Origin: Odontesthes bonariensis
Lineage: Eukaryota > Chordata > Actinopteri > Atheriniformes > Atherinopsidae
DNA length: 64,000 bases
Assembly (NCBI RefSeq): GCF_027942865.1
Contig: NC_134525.1
Coordinates: 22,877,657-22,941,656 of the forward strand
Direction: 5' to 3'
Made by a program: the position numbers and the translations under genes. The notes under the pieces were generated by a model. That model was not told the origin of the DNA. It saw nothing but the letters and a program-made list of their open reading frames with translations, and ran no database searches. Shown here piece after piece: positions 33,790 to 45,800 of this stretch. How positions within the stretch are numbered: position 1 is the stretch's first letter; every line of letters begins with the position of its first letter.

Positions 33790-35386
33790 GTTTATGAGTA
33801 AAACAAATTGGTTCTTTATTCTTTAAACTATTTATTTGACCTCCAAGCTTTTACCAACTCAACACACGCATAAATCATACGGTGTTGGAAATGTTTGGAT
33901 TTAAAAACAGCTGAGAGGGTTATAGACTTAAAAACGTCTGGTGGAATATTTAAGACATAAGAAGTCTTAGGTTGGCGTTTACAGCTCATTTACAGTCGTT
34001 GGGTGCCAGATTTCCACCAAACACCATGTCGTTGTGCCACTAAAGGCTCACTTTGGAAGCACTTTGCACTACTTTGGTATTTTCGGGTAAAGGTGCATGC
34101 TCTGAAGTCACCTCCTTCATTTCGATGCATCCACCATACCACCTGCCCCTGTACTTGTTAAAATAAGGGATGCCATTATGAAAAATGGCATGAAATTAAT
34201 AAAAACTTCGTAGTACTGATTAGGGCTGAAGCTGATTAAAAGATTTAAGCTTTGAAAGTGGAAAAAAATATTAATTTCTATCATTTTTATAGCGCTTTTT
34301 CTGAAGGGACCCGTTTGGGTTAAATCTTTACATTTACTGCCTTTTATATGGCTAAAAGATAACTATTGAAGAGAAAATAAACATTTTATTAACCAGGAAG
34401 GGTTTCTTCAGGGAATCCTGGTCAAGTTGCACAAATTTCACATAAAAGTTTAAAATAAAAAGACTAATTCACATGTTAGCAGAGTGAACCCTGGGAATGT
34501 TTAAAAGTACTTCAGCTGTTGATTGAGACTCTAAATGTATCCTCTGTGGTTCAGATTGTCCCAAAGCAATGCCCAAACAGAACAGAATGACCAAAAAATT
34601 AAAATTAGTGACATTTCCCCTTTTAATGGTTAATGTTGCAGAGGCAAATTAAATCACCACAGCAGAGAATATAAAAAACAAATGTGCACAGCAAACATTT
34701 AGTTTCGGAAAAAACACATTTCATCTAAAAAAAAAACATTTTAAAAAAACATGAAAACACAAACGACCAATAAAAACAGCTGCTTTTTCACACCTAGCAA
34801 TGTTGATATTTTAGCACCATTTAACACTTTAATAGACCAGAAAAGGTTCATAAGAGTAGCTGTGTCCGTTAAAGTCCTGTTGGGGTTAAAAATCCACAGT
34901 CTAAATGTTTCAGTGAAACTTTTCAACATGAAAATAACTCATTTTAACACAAACTCCAGTTCTGTGGGGACCAAGAAGAGTGTGAAGGGGCCTGTGATGA
35001 TGAAAGATCTAAATCGTGCCAATTTCTGCTGTATTCTACTTTTTATTTTATTATACACAACTGTATAGAGCACGTTTTGTTCCCCAGCCCTTAGCAACCG
35101 CTTCAAATGAGCAAAAACTTCCAAAAATTGAAACTATTGGGGAGGGGAGCATTGCCAATTCATCCATTAGTTGTTTATTAGGTTAACAAACACACTCCAA
35201 CTGAAGCAATATGTTCAATATGTTTGAATGGCTTTTTTTTTTTTTTTTTTTACAGTTAAAACTGTTCTCAATATAACTGTAAATATCAGAGCTTCATTTC
35301 AGATACACAAACGTCACTGAGGAGCCTGATAGCGAGGACGATACGTCACATCTGGAAAAAACTCAAAGAAAAGAAAACCCAGAGGT
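33790..35386. other. Spacer between rps6ka3 and the zinc-finger gene
   Basis: No gene seen. Includes a repeat-like segment at 34383-34440 (ttattaaccaggaagg) and a T run at 35229-35250. The zinc-finger 3' end should lie here; tttatt (AATAAA on the minus strand) at 35174 and near 35043 are candidate poly(A) signals. Confidence 0.5.
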
Positions 35387-35467
35387 TCAGTCGGAGTCGT
35401 CTGTCGCTGAGTTTTCAGCGTAGGGGGAAACTCCGAGGGTTAGCGGGCGGTTCTCACCCGACTCCTC

Positions 35468-35539
<72 letters not shown>

Positions 35540-36533
35540 CTTCTTGTCGTGGTTTTTGATGTGAATGTTCAGACCCCGCTCAGTCATTTCATAGATCTGA
35601 CACCTGGCGCAGAAGTACGGCGACACTCCGACGTGCCTGAACTGGTCCAGGAGATACGAAACGACCGACTTGAAGCCTTTGTTGCAGATGTCGCAGCGGG
35701 GAATGACGCCCGGGTGCTCCTTTTCCAGGTGCATCCTCAGGCCCCACTTGGACCCTTTGTACTCCGTCTTATTTTCCGTATCGGCCGAGCACAGGTGGCA
35801 GGTGAACACTGCGTCCTGTTTGGCGTGGCGTTTCGTGTGTGTGTCCAGTTCGATCTGACTGCGGACCGTCTGATTGCAGGGTATGCAGAACAGCGTTTTC
35901 TTCTTTGCGAAGTTGTGCGCGTGTTTAAGATGAACTGCCAACCCTGACGCTCTTTTGAAGAACTTGCCAGGCGGCGGGCACATTGTGCACAGCAGCTTCT
36001 TACCTGAGCCTGAATTCGTCTCCATCACTTCGGGGTAGTTTTCTCCCAGCTCCAGCACGCTCTTGTTGCTGACTATCGCCTCCTTTTTCCCCTCCTCCTC
36101 CTCTGCCGTCACCTTCTTCTTCTTCTGGCTGAGGTCGTGTCTCGGCCTCTGAGGTCTGACCGTTACGGGAGCCGAGTTCTCTCTGACAACTGGATGTTTT
36201 GTCGGCTTTTTAGTCGGAAGCGATCGATCTACAGACATCGTAAACTTGTAACTTTCCCCTTCCTCTTCAGGATTTGAATACTCAATAACATAAACGCTGT
36301 CCTCCTCTTCCTCTCCCACTACCTCTTCCTCTGCAGGCATTGAATACTCCACCTCGGAGAACTCGGAGACATCGCCTTTCACCTTTCCCCTGACCTCCAA
36401 CTGGTCCTCTGTGATGTGGGTGTCATCTATCCGCACCACTGTTATCTGGTCCATCCCACCTGCACTGTCCCAGTTTCCATTTACAGCCATGAACAAAGAG
36501 CAGGTGGTTTCTCGCACAGCTGCTCAGAGGAGT
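35387..36533 (-). CDS. C2H2 zinc-finger protein with polyglutamine tract (main coding exon)
   Basis: Reading leftward, the best ATG is at 36490 (MAVNGNWDSAGG), giving 367 residues to the stop at 35387-35389. An in-frame TGA lies upstream. The exon begins at 36533 after an acceptor (gttccag) with a 20-plus-base T-rich tract, so a 5' UTR exon is expected near 37.2 kb. Residues 1-165 are acidic, then lysine-rich. C2H2-type fingers lie near residues 168-192, 202-222, 231-259, 266-286 (only one clear His, degenerate) and 294-314. A 22-Gln run follows at 319-340, then an acidic tail ending TDDSD. Probably a nuclear DNA- or RNA-binding protein; target unknown. It is antisense to, and between, rps6ka3 and eif1ax. 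I do not recognise an orthologue. Confidence 0.8.
35471..35536 (-). repeat. (CAG)22 polyglutamine microsatellite
   Basis: Twenty-two uninterrupted CAG codons (CTG on the + strand) inside the zinc-finger reading frame, flanked by AAG codons on one side and GAG codons on the other. Likely length-polymorphic. Confidence 0.95.
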
Positions 36534-37655
36534 CTGGAACAAAAACAAAACATTTTACAGCTAAACAAAAAAAAAAAAAAAAAAAAAAGAAAGGGATCTT
36601 TCGGCAAAGTTAGCACCAGTTTTCAATCAAATTCAAATTAAAGCCTCGCGCTTTCAGCAAATTAAGGAGCTGAGCATCGAATAAACTCAGCTCTATTCAA
36701 GTTTTATCATCAGTTTTGGTGTTTATCCTTTACAAGGATGTCTCTGCAGCTCTCAAGGATGTTTCTCATATAAATATTTTGACTATATGCCAGACTCAAG
36801 CCAGTAAAAGTCACTAACTGTAATTATTCGATACATCGTTAACATAACATTCACCACTACACCAGTTACAACTTTTAACCTCTCATTAAGAGGTAACTTG
36901 ATGTATTTAAATGATTAATTAAACGAATGCAGGTGTTTTACTTATTTATTTCCTTTATGATTAATTAAGAAAAACTTAGCAGTTACACAAAAATATCTAA
37001 AATAATGCCTGAAACGTACGTAAAACTATGCATTTAAACTTCTCTTTTAAAATTTGTTTTCTTATTTGATTAAAAAGCTGTTTTTCCTCTCCATTCATTC
37101 AATATTCTCCATCTAAATTAAACCTCAGGACCGTGTCGACCATGCTAGAAGTCAGCGAACACAGCCAACGTTAGCTTAGCAACGCGGCTGCTAATGCGCG
37201 GAGAGAAGCAACAAACAGCTCCAATCGAAGACGGATTCTCACTTTTATGCCACTGGCTACAAAGCGGTAAAAGCAAAGAGTTATATAGAACATCTAAATG
37301 TAAATAAATGAGTACATTCAATCGATGCAGGGGGTATATTTTGTGCTGTTGGCTAGCTGAGTTACCTCAATACGGCCTGTTTTCTTCTGACGGTAACAGC
37401 TCCTCTGGGAGCGGGACACATCGCCCCCTGGTGGTGAGGAGTAACATCGACATTCTCCATAATTTTACAGCAACCATGTGGCTTTCACATTCTGCTTAAA
37501 TTCCTTCATTTGATTGATAAATGAACCTGTACAATTCTAATGAACGTAAAGGTCAATATTTGGTAGAAGTAATTTATTTTAGTGTTCTTCAGGAATAGTT
37601 CTTCAGGCTTCTTGGAGGACATCCTAAAGGTCTTCTTTCCGTTCTCTTTAAAGAT
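36534..37655. other. Zinc-finger gene intron and upstream flank
   Basis: A poly-A run of over 20 at 36568-36588 is the polypyrimidine tract of the minus-strand acceptor. The rest is AT-rich apart from the GC-richer island at 37130-37270. Confidence 0.5.
37130..37270 (-). promoter_or_regulatory. Candidate promoter / 5' UTR exon of the zinc-finger gene
   Basis: A short GC- and CpG-richer island 0.6 kb upstream of the coding exon, containing an inverted CCAAT (cgattgg on the minus strand). A possible donor (CCTGAG then GTTTAA on the minus strand, near 37127) would join to the acceptor at 36533. Position and sequence fit a promoter; no direct evidence. Confidence 0.35.
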
Positions 37656-37659
37656 GATT

Positions 37660-39891
37660 CCTACACTCCCGGGGATTTTAACATTCACATAGATAATATG
37701 GCGGATGGTAATGCCAAAGAATTTTCTTCTGTGCTGGACATGTTTGGTTTGTGGCAACATGTAACAGAACCAACCCACCTTCGAGGTCACATTCTGGACC
37801 TGGTCATTTCTAAAGGTGTTGATATTTCTTCTGTTGTGGTTATTGATTTGGCCTTGTCTGACCATTTTTGTATTTTATTTGATTTATTGATCACTCAGAA
37901 TGTTCAAACAACCAGCTTCTCAGTTAAGAAGAGGTACATTAATGAGAAAACAAGTGCTCAGTTTCGGGAGGCCATAGCTATGTTACCAACAATGAGCGCA
38001 GAGTCGGTTGAAGGACTGCAGGATCATTTCAACTTAAAAATTTTGAATGTAATGGAAGCTGTTGCACCGATAAGAATTAGCACTTTGAGCAAACAGAAAA
38101 CACCATGGAGAAACACCACTACGGTCAAAACCTGAAAAAAGAATGCAGGAAAGCTGAACGTAAATGGATGAAAACAAAGCTTCAGATTCACTATGAGCTG
38201 TACAAAGAAAGCCTGCGTAGTTATAACAATGAGCTGTGCAAGGCCAGACAGCTGCATTCATCTGAAATGATTAATAAGAATGTCAACAATTCTCAAACTC
38301 TGTTTGCTATGGTTGAAAAACTCACAAATCCTCCTAAACAGTCAAACCCAGACCTCCTCTCCACAGAGAAATGCAACGAATTTGCCAACTTTTTTAGCCA
38401 AAAAAAATCAAAACAATTAGACAAAACATTCACGCAACACAGACATACAAGAAAACTAATCTGTGTCTAAAACCTAGAAATAACTCTGACCTTATGTCAC
38501 AATTTAATATTGTTAATTTAAAAATCCTAGAGGAAACAGTTCGGCAGCTGAAATCAACAACTTGTTCTCTGGACATAATACCATCCGACTTTTTAAAAAC
38601 TGTTTTTACCTCAGTAGAAAGTGATCTCCTACGAATAGTTAACAGCTCACTGGCATCAGGCATTTTTCCCAAGTCACTAAAGACAGCTGCCATTAAGCCA
38701 CTCCTAAAGAAGAGAACTCTAGATGCCTCTATGATGAACAACTACAGACCTGTCTCTAATCTCTCTTTTATATCTAAGATTATTGAGAAAGTTGTATTTA
38801 ACCAGCTCAACGACTTTCTGAATGAAAGTGGAAGTCTTGATAACTTTCAATCAGGCTTCAGACGTCATCACAGCACTGAAACAGCTCTGGTCAAAGTGTT
38901 AAACAACATCAGGTTGAATACTGATTCTGGTAAGGTTTCAGTCCTGGTTCTGTTGGACCTCAGCGCTGCGTTTGATACTGTAGATCACAGAATCCTGTTG
39001 CACAGGCTGGAAAACTGAGTTGGACTTTTTGGAGCGATCCTTAACTGGTTCAGGTCCTACTTAGAAGGCTGGAGTTATTTTGTTACAATTGGCAGCTATG
39101 AATCTGAGCGAGTGGCCATGACTTGTGGAGTCCCCCAGGGGTCAATTCTTGGACCTCTTCTGTTTAACTTGTAAATGCTCCCTTTGGGTCAGATATTGCA
39201 GAACATTAACATCAATTATCACAGTTATGCAGACGATACCCAACTTTATGTGTCTCTGTCACCGGACAGAAAAAGAGCATTAAACATCTGCAGCTCATCC
39301 AGAACGCTGCTGCTAGAGTTTTAACCCGGACTAAGAGATCTGAACACATCACACTAGTTATAAAATCTTTACACTGGCTTCCAGTCAGTCACAGAATAGA
39401 TTTTAAAAGCCTGCTGATGGTTTACAAATCCCAGAACGGTTTAGGCCCAAAATACATCTGTGATATGTTCAGAGAATATAAACCCAGCAGAGCTCTTAGA
39501 TCCAAGGACTCAGGCCAGCTGGTCCAGTCCAGAGTCCAGACTAAACATGGAGAAGCAGCATTTAGCTGTTATGCTGCAAACAAGTGGAACAAACTGCTAG
39601 TGGAGATTAAACTTTCACCAAATGTAGACATTTTTAAATCCAGGTTAAAAACATTTCTGTTCTCGTGTCTATGCATGAAATCTGCACGCTATCTTTTAAT
39701 TTATCTAGACTGTTGCTTGTTTTTAAATTCATTTAAATTATTTTATTTGTTTCTCTTTAAATTCTTTTATGTATTTTTAATGGTTCTTCCACTGCCTGCG
39801 ACAATGCTTTTATTTTATGTAAAGCACTTTGAATTGTTTTGTACATGAAATGTGCTATACAAATAAATTTGATTTGATTTGATTTGATTTG
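37660..39891 (+). mobile_element. L2-clade LINE, family A, long decayed copy
   Basis: The + strand carries the end of an AP endonuclease (GDFNIHIDN, LWQHVTEPTHLRGHILDLVI, LALSDHFCILF), then reverse transcriptase ([76 protein letters not shown]) and the C-terminal block (YICDMFREYKPSRALRSKDS). Frameshift near 38110-38130, stop codons at 38135 and 39018, and an internal deletion at about 39276 joining YVSLSPD to KSIKHLQ. The 3' tail is (GATTT)n at 39871-39890. 5' truncated, inactive. Confidence 0.85.
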
Positions 39892-41325
39892 CTTCAGCTT
39901 TGTAAAAACTGGCCAAGAGGTGGAGGAAGCACACCTGGAGTTGGAGTAATCTTCACCAGGTTTCAAGTTCATTCCAGAAGTCCTACTATAAAGAACAAAC
40001 CATAAACATCAACCATTATGCAAACTATACAAGCAACATTTTTAAGCCCAAACAACACAACAAATACAATTATCTTAATTTTTCTGACACTCAGAAGTAC
40101 ACTCCTAACCAAATACACTCCTAATATAATACCCCAAATACTCAAATAACCCCTCCTATAAACTGTGTTAGCTTATGATGTTTACCAGTTTGGATGTATG
40201 CAACAAAATGGAGGCAAACATTAAATTGAATAAGTAAATTAATTTTAATGTGTATGTGCAGTGTGTGTATTTAGATTTTATTTCTATTTTCGAGTAAATT
40301 TCCTTCATTTGTTTGCTGTTTCAACATATTTAACCTAATTCTGGATGAATGCATGGATTTTTACACAAAGAGTGGCTGATGAGTAAACGGGAGGGTGAGG
40401 AGGTCCTTCTGTCTTTGCGAGACCGGCTCTATCTCCAAAATGTTACATGAAAATAGGTTACAATTAGTCCTCATAAAGAGCCATATTTATAAAAAAATGG
40501 GTCACAAAAGCTTACTACAGTATATTTGGGTGGATTTTACAGGATTTTTGCTCTCTTACAATAATACGCAGTCCAGAGACTGACTAACTTCAGCTGATTC
40601 CAAGCAGAATGTGAATCAGATTTAAATCAAATCAACACAAATCAGTTCATACTTTATGGATTCTGTAGACTAGATGGATAGTCCTTTAGGGAGACTAAAA
40701 CTTCCAGTACTTATTGTTTAAGACTGTAGGACCAAGAATAGCTTTATCAACAAGAATATGCCAGTGTTTGAGTCTTATGGAAGACAAAGCAGAGCATCCA
40801 ATGTGTATGTCTCTATGAAACTGTGAAAGTTTTCAAGAAATATGACCCATTTTTCAGATATTAAAGGATAACTACGAACTGCAACTTTCTCCTTAAGAGG
40901 AAATGTGTCTCGAACTTTGTTGAATTTATTCTAATGTTTGGTATTCCTGTCGTTCCAAAAGAAGTTGCCATACTTATTGATGCCATCCCTTACAGAATTA
41001 TCCTCACTAATAAGATGTATCCTATAAAATCTTACATAAATATTATCATGTTAACCACTATCTTCATAAAATCAAGGATATGTGGCAATGTCCTTGCTCG
41101 AGCAAATGAAGAAAAGATCTTACTCAACACATTCCCTTTGTTGGGAAATTGTACCATTTGGTTTCCACAATAATAGTAACAAGAAACAGAAAGAGCTATA
41201 CTTTGTGAATCAGCTGATCATTTGAGGTAAATTTCCTATCCACAATGCAGAATAGGGCCGCTATAAATTACATTATTACTTACATTATTAACATGTTAAA
41301 AAGGCAACTGTTCTGAACTGCACAT
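39892..41325. other. Spacer between two L2 copies
   Basis: AT-rich. A weak open stretch at 40934-41173 resembles nothing certain. No gene. Confidence 0.5.
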
Positions 41326-42391
41326 AGGGGTCCTGGGACCCCTATTGTTCAATCTGTACATGCTTTCATACGCAGCTATAATGTGTCGTACCACAACTAT
41401 GCAGATGACACTCAGATCTACGTGTCACTGACAGCAGGAGAACATGGGCCTGTAGATACATTGTGTCACTGCATCGAACAGATCAGTGTGTGGATGCAAA
41501 ACAATTTTCTCCAGCTAAACTCAGACAAAACTGAAATCATTGTCTGTGGCCCACAGAAACAAAGAGAAAGTGTTATCAGTCACCTTGAGACTCTCTCTCT
41601 AAAACCTAACTATCAAGTTAGAAATCTCGGGGTAATATTGGACTCAGACCTGAACTTTAACAGCCACATTAAATCTGTAACATCAGCAGCTTTTTACCAT
41701 CTAAAAAACATTGCCAGAATCAAAGGAATAGTGTCTAAACCAGACATAGAAAGACTGATCCATGCGTTTGTCTCCAGCAGGTTAGACTACTGTAACGGAC
41801 TGCTCACTGGGCTCTCTAAACGGGCTGTAAGACAGCTGCAGTACATCCAGAATGCTGCTGCTCGAGTCCTGACTAGAACCAGGAAATACGACCATATTAG
41901 TCCAGTGCTCAGGTCTCTGCACTGGCTTCCTGTCGCTCAGAGAATAGACTTTAAAACAGCTCTGCTTGTGTACAAGTGTCTTCATGGTCAAGCGCCAAAG
42001 TACATCTCTGACATGTAAGCCATATGAACCAACTCGGGCTCTGAGAACCTCAGGGAGGGGTCTCCTGCTGGTGCCCAGAGTCAGGACTAAACAAAGTGAG
42101 GCTGCGTTTCAGTTTTATGCTCCTAAAATCTGGAACAGTCTTCCAGAAGATGTGAGACAGGCCTCAACTCTGACAATGTTTAAATCCAGGCTGAAAACGG
42201 TTCTATTTAGCTGTGCATATGACACCTGAAAGTATTTTATCTGCACTCTTCACTTTTAAATTAATTAATGATTATTTTTTGTTTTTTTGGAATTATTTTA
42301 TTGCCTTCTTGTGATTTTATGTAGCTCTAAAGCACTTTGAATTGCTTTGTGTATGAATTGTGCTCTACAAATAAAATTGCATTGCATTGCA
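41326..42391 (+). mobile_element. L2-clade LINE 3' half, family B
   Basis: Starts inside the reverse transcriptase (GVLGPLLFNLYM) and keeps an intact YADDTQIYVS catalytic box, then VWMQNNFLQLNSDKTEIIV, NLGVILDSDLNFNSHIKSV, SRLDYCNGLLTGL and LHWLPVAQRIDFK. A frameshift at about 42016 separates the last block (KPYEPTRALRTSGRG to LKTVLFSCAYDT). The 3' tail is (ATTGC)n at 42376-42391, unlike the GATTT tail of family A. Confidence 0.85.
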
Positions 42392-42639
42392 TACATAAAA
42401 ACTATCTCTGAATAAGAAAATAACAAATCTGTAAGAATCTTGTACTTCATATTTAATGTACTTGTATTTCAATCCCTCCTGGCAATGTTTGTAATGTTAC
42501 ATTGTATGAAGTAATAACTGTTTGTTTGTTTTTGTCATGTTTCGGAAGTCCAACAAAGGAAAAAGGGGGTAAATTTGTCCCTGTAACAATCACCCTTTTC
42601 AATAAAGCAGCATGGTTTTGAATGTCGTCATAAGCGCAT

Positions 42640-42799
42640 GCGCACATGTGAGAAGAGACTCGCTGACTCGCTAGCTTCTTCCTACGTTCAGTTTATATTT
42701 GTGCTTTCGGTGACTCTGGTAAACAGTTACTGTTTAACAGTTGAACGTTTCTGTCGAGTTCCATTGAGCTAGGGTAACCTGAGCGAGGCGTGAAAGAAT
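42640..42799 (+). promoter_or_regulatory. eif1ax promoter / 5' UTR region
   Basis: Sequence immediately upstream of the eif1ax ATG. A pyrimidine-rich stretch (agcttcttcctacg near 42680) resembles the starts of translation-related mRNAs. No TATA box is obvious. Confidence 0.4.
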
Positions 42800-42815
42800 A
42801 TGCCCAAAAATAAAG
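42800..42815 (+). CDS. eif1ax: eif1ax exon 1 (16 coding nt)
   Basis: ATGCCCAAAAATAAAG followed by GTAAGA: the first five codons MPKNK plus one base, as in other vertebrate eIF1A genes. Confidence 0.95.
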
Positions 42816-45800
42816 GTAAGAGACGGAGAAGACGTGTTTTAGTGTTCATTTTCCTGCCGCTGTTTTAGCCCGCCGTCATGAAAACGTGACTCAACCGGCT
42901 AACTCTGGTTAGCCGCTCATATCTGAGTCCTTCACACAGCGGTCAGCGATGTCCCCGTAATATCCAATAAAATTACGACTTTGATTTCGGTCTGGTAAGG
43001 TTTTCTGACATCGCTTGCCTGATAATCATCTATTTAACATTCTTACTCTTCTAATTCTGCGGCGAGCTGACTTGGCTAACTAGCGGGTTGCTAGCAAGTT
43101 AAACCCCACCCCGGGGTGGCCCGTGACATCTGCTTATTAATTTCAGCAAAACCCACCCCAATAACACATTTAACTCGTGATCAGTGTTACTAAACACATT
43201 TGATTATCCTATTTGAACTTCTTGATAAGTTTTCAATGGGCTAACAGCTGCTATTTAGCTGTCGTTTCTGTCAGTTTCGTAGCATCTACAGTGTGGCTGA
43301 CGTTAGCGTTTAGATTAATGTTTTTTTTAATAAACTGATTACAGAAGAGGGTCATTGATAAGGACTCCCGTTGAATAACATTCTTGAGCACCTGCTCAAC
43401 GAAAATGCCTACTCTTATTTGAATTAAACCTGTAGGGGTCTTACTTTTGTGATCTGTCACTTTAGGTCTAAATCTTAACAGCTATATTGCTTCTGTTTCT
43501 GTTATCATTAGTTTTTCATTATTAAAAAAAACAAACACGCTTTTCAGGGGGTTTGTCCTTGGAAGTTAGCCAGGCAAAGATTGGGTATGACCACAGCTGA
43601 AATTGAGAGCTATGAGGTTAACAATGACAACTCTGCTTACAGGTAAAGGAGGAAAAAACAGGCGACGTGGAAAGAACGAGAATGAGTCTGAGAAGAGAGA
43701 GCTGGTGTTCAAAGAGGATGGACAGGGTGAGTTCTGGTTCTGTTTTCATCTTGTTGGAGGTTGGCACATCATAACCTGATACGACAAAGCTTTTACCTTT
43801 CTAGCCTGTTGTGATATGCTGCTCTTAGACTCATTGCCAGGACAAATGTGGATGAACACATCATCCCTGAGCTCCATGGCTCCGTGTTAGATTTGTATTG
43901 ATTTTAAAATTTTACTGCTCACCTTCAAAGCTTTAAATCACCCCAAAATGCATCTCACTTTTTTTTTGTGGTCTCTTTTTTACCCTACTAATCTTTGATG
44001 TGCGCAGATGGTGACTTGCTAACTGTTCCTAGATCACAGTCTACGACAAAAGAAGATTTGGTCTTTTACTCATAAAGTTACTTTGCCCTTGAAGTCGAGC
44101 ACACAAAGTCTCAAACTACCTGAAAATCGTTACTTAAAACTTCTGATCCATTTATAACAAACTTTATAATTGTGTTTTTGTTAACGTCTGTCTCACTAAC
44201 TCGCCTGATCCCTTCTTGTTAAACACAATGTAAACATTAATTCTACACAAATAAGATTATATTATTATTGTGAGTTACATGAACAGTTTTATATCAGGGC
44301 CACGGCTTATGGTTTTTATTGGTTTATCCAGTTATTTTTTGCTGTTTTGTTTATTTAAATTGTGGTTAATTTACCAATGGATACTAACTATACCTTCCAT
44401 TAATCTGTCAAGCTGGATAAGTTGCCGATTTTATACCTGATAATTATGGTTATTTTGGTCAATATCGTGTTCATTGTACGTTATTGATCTTTTTTTAAGT
44501 AAAATTTGTCTTTTCAACATCAGATTTCCATTAAGGATAAAATAAAACTGCAAAGCACCAAAAAATTTTTTTAAAAGGAAGTAATGTCAGGTTCAAATTG
44601 GTTGGAAACACAGTAGTTGGTCAGGGGTTGTATGGACAGAACAGAGTGTTTCATGATTATGAAGCTTGTCTTGTGAACCATTGGAGGTCTGTGAGTGCTG
44701 ATGGGAGTGTACAATGCTACTTAGGTACCTCTTTAGACCTGCACTGACGCTACAGGGAGCAATGCTCAGCAAGACAAGGACAACGGGCTCTCTTAAGTGG
44801 AAGTTGTTATGACTTTTATTTCCTCTAAACAGCTAATTTACAAACGCACTATGTCCGTTTGTCTGTGAAAGGAGAGAACTGGATTTATAACGGAAGACAA
44901 AACAAGAGTGTTGTCCCGTAATGGTAGGATGGTAATAGATGTTCTTATGAATCACTGTAAGTCTTTACATTGATTTTTCGATGCTAACTTTATGCATTAA
45001 AGAGCATGTTCTGTTTTTGGTGTGTTTTGGAATGTTTGGGGAAATACTTGTGGAGAAGAATATTGTAAGTGACACTGTAGAGCTTTGATTGGGGAGCATT
45101 ACTAATTTTTATCCAATGACTTAATTCTAGGCATAAAGCACTTCTTTCTGTCCTATCATCGTCTTTTTTTATTTCCAGGGTTTCACAAACTCTTTAACTT
45201 CAACCAATCAGAATACTTTCATTCGCTGACAATGTGAAGAGTTGTTCAGATGTGACTGTTTATTTTATTTTTAATTTTGTTATCTATTTATTTTCCACCT
45301 GTTGGTTGACCACCTTTAATTGACGGTCCTTTGCTCTCTCGTGTCTTTCAGAGTACGCTCAGGTGATTAAAATGCTGGGGAACGGGCGTCTGGAGGCCAT
45401 GTGCTTTGATGGAACCAAGCGGCTTTGCCACATCAGAGGAAAACTCCGGAAAAAGGTAGGAATGTCCCGACCGTCCTCTCGCACCTTTTCTGCTTCAGCT
45501 CACATGCAGGAAACCTCCTGACGCAACGCCACATCAGCAATTTCTCAGCGGTCAGTCACCCGCCGTTAATGTGGCGGCGTGGACTCAGTTGACCGTGTGA
45601 GGGTCACAAAGTGCAGCGTGACCCCGTGTGACCTCTGCTTTGTTTCGCCTCCCTCCAGGTTTGGATTAACACGTCGGACATCATCCTGGTCGGGCTGAGG
45701 GATTACCAGGTGTGTTGGACGCATCTTACTTACACTCGAATATAGACGGAGTAATGGACTTTGACACGAATTTGTTAATTCTCACTTAATTTTATTTTAA

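Noticed and set aside
36491..36517. Extended zinc-finger frame starting at GTG (36517)
   Set aside because: GTG is not a credible start here; the ATG at 36490 lies in the same frame and an upstream TGA closes the frame.
41383..42015. Host gene with a reverse-transcriptase domain
   Set aside because: 5' truncated, frameshifted and ending in an (ATTGC)n tail: a LINE fragment.
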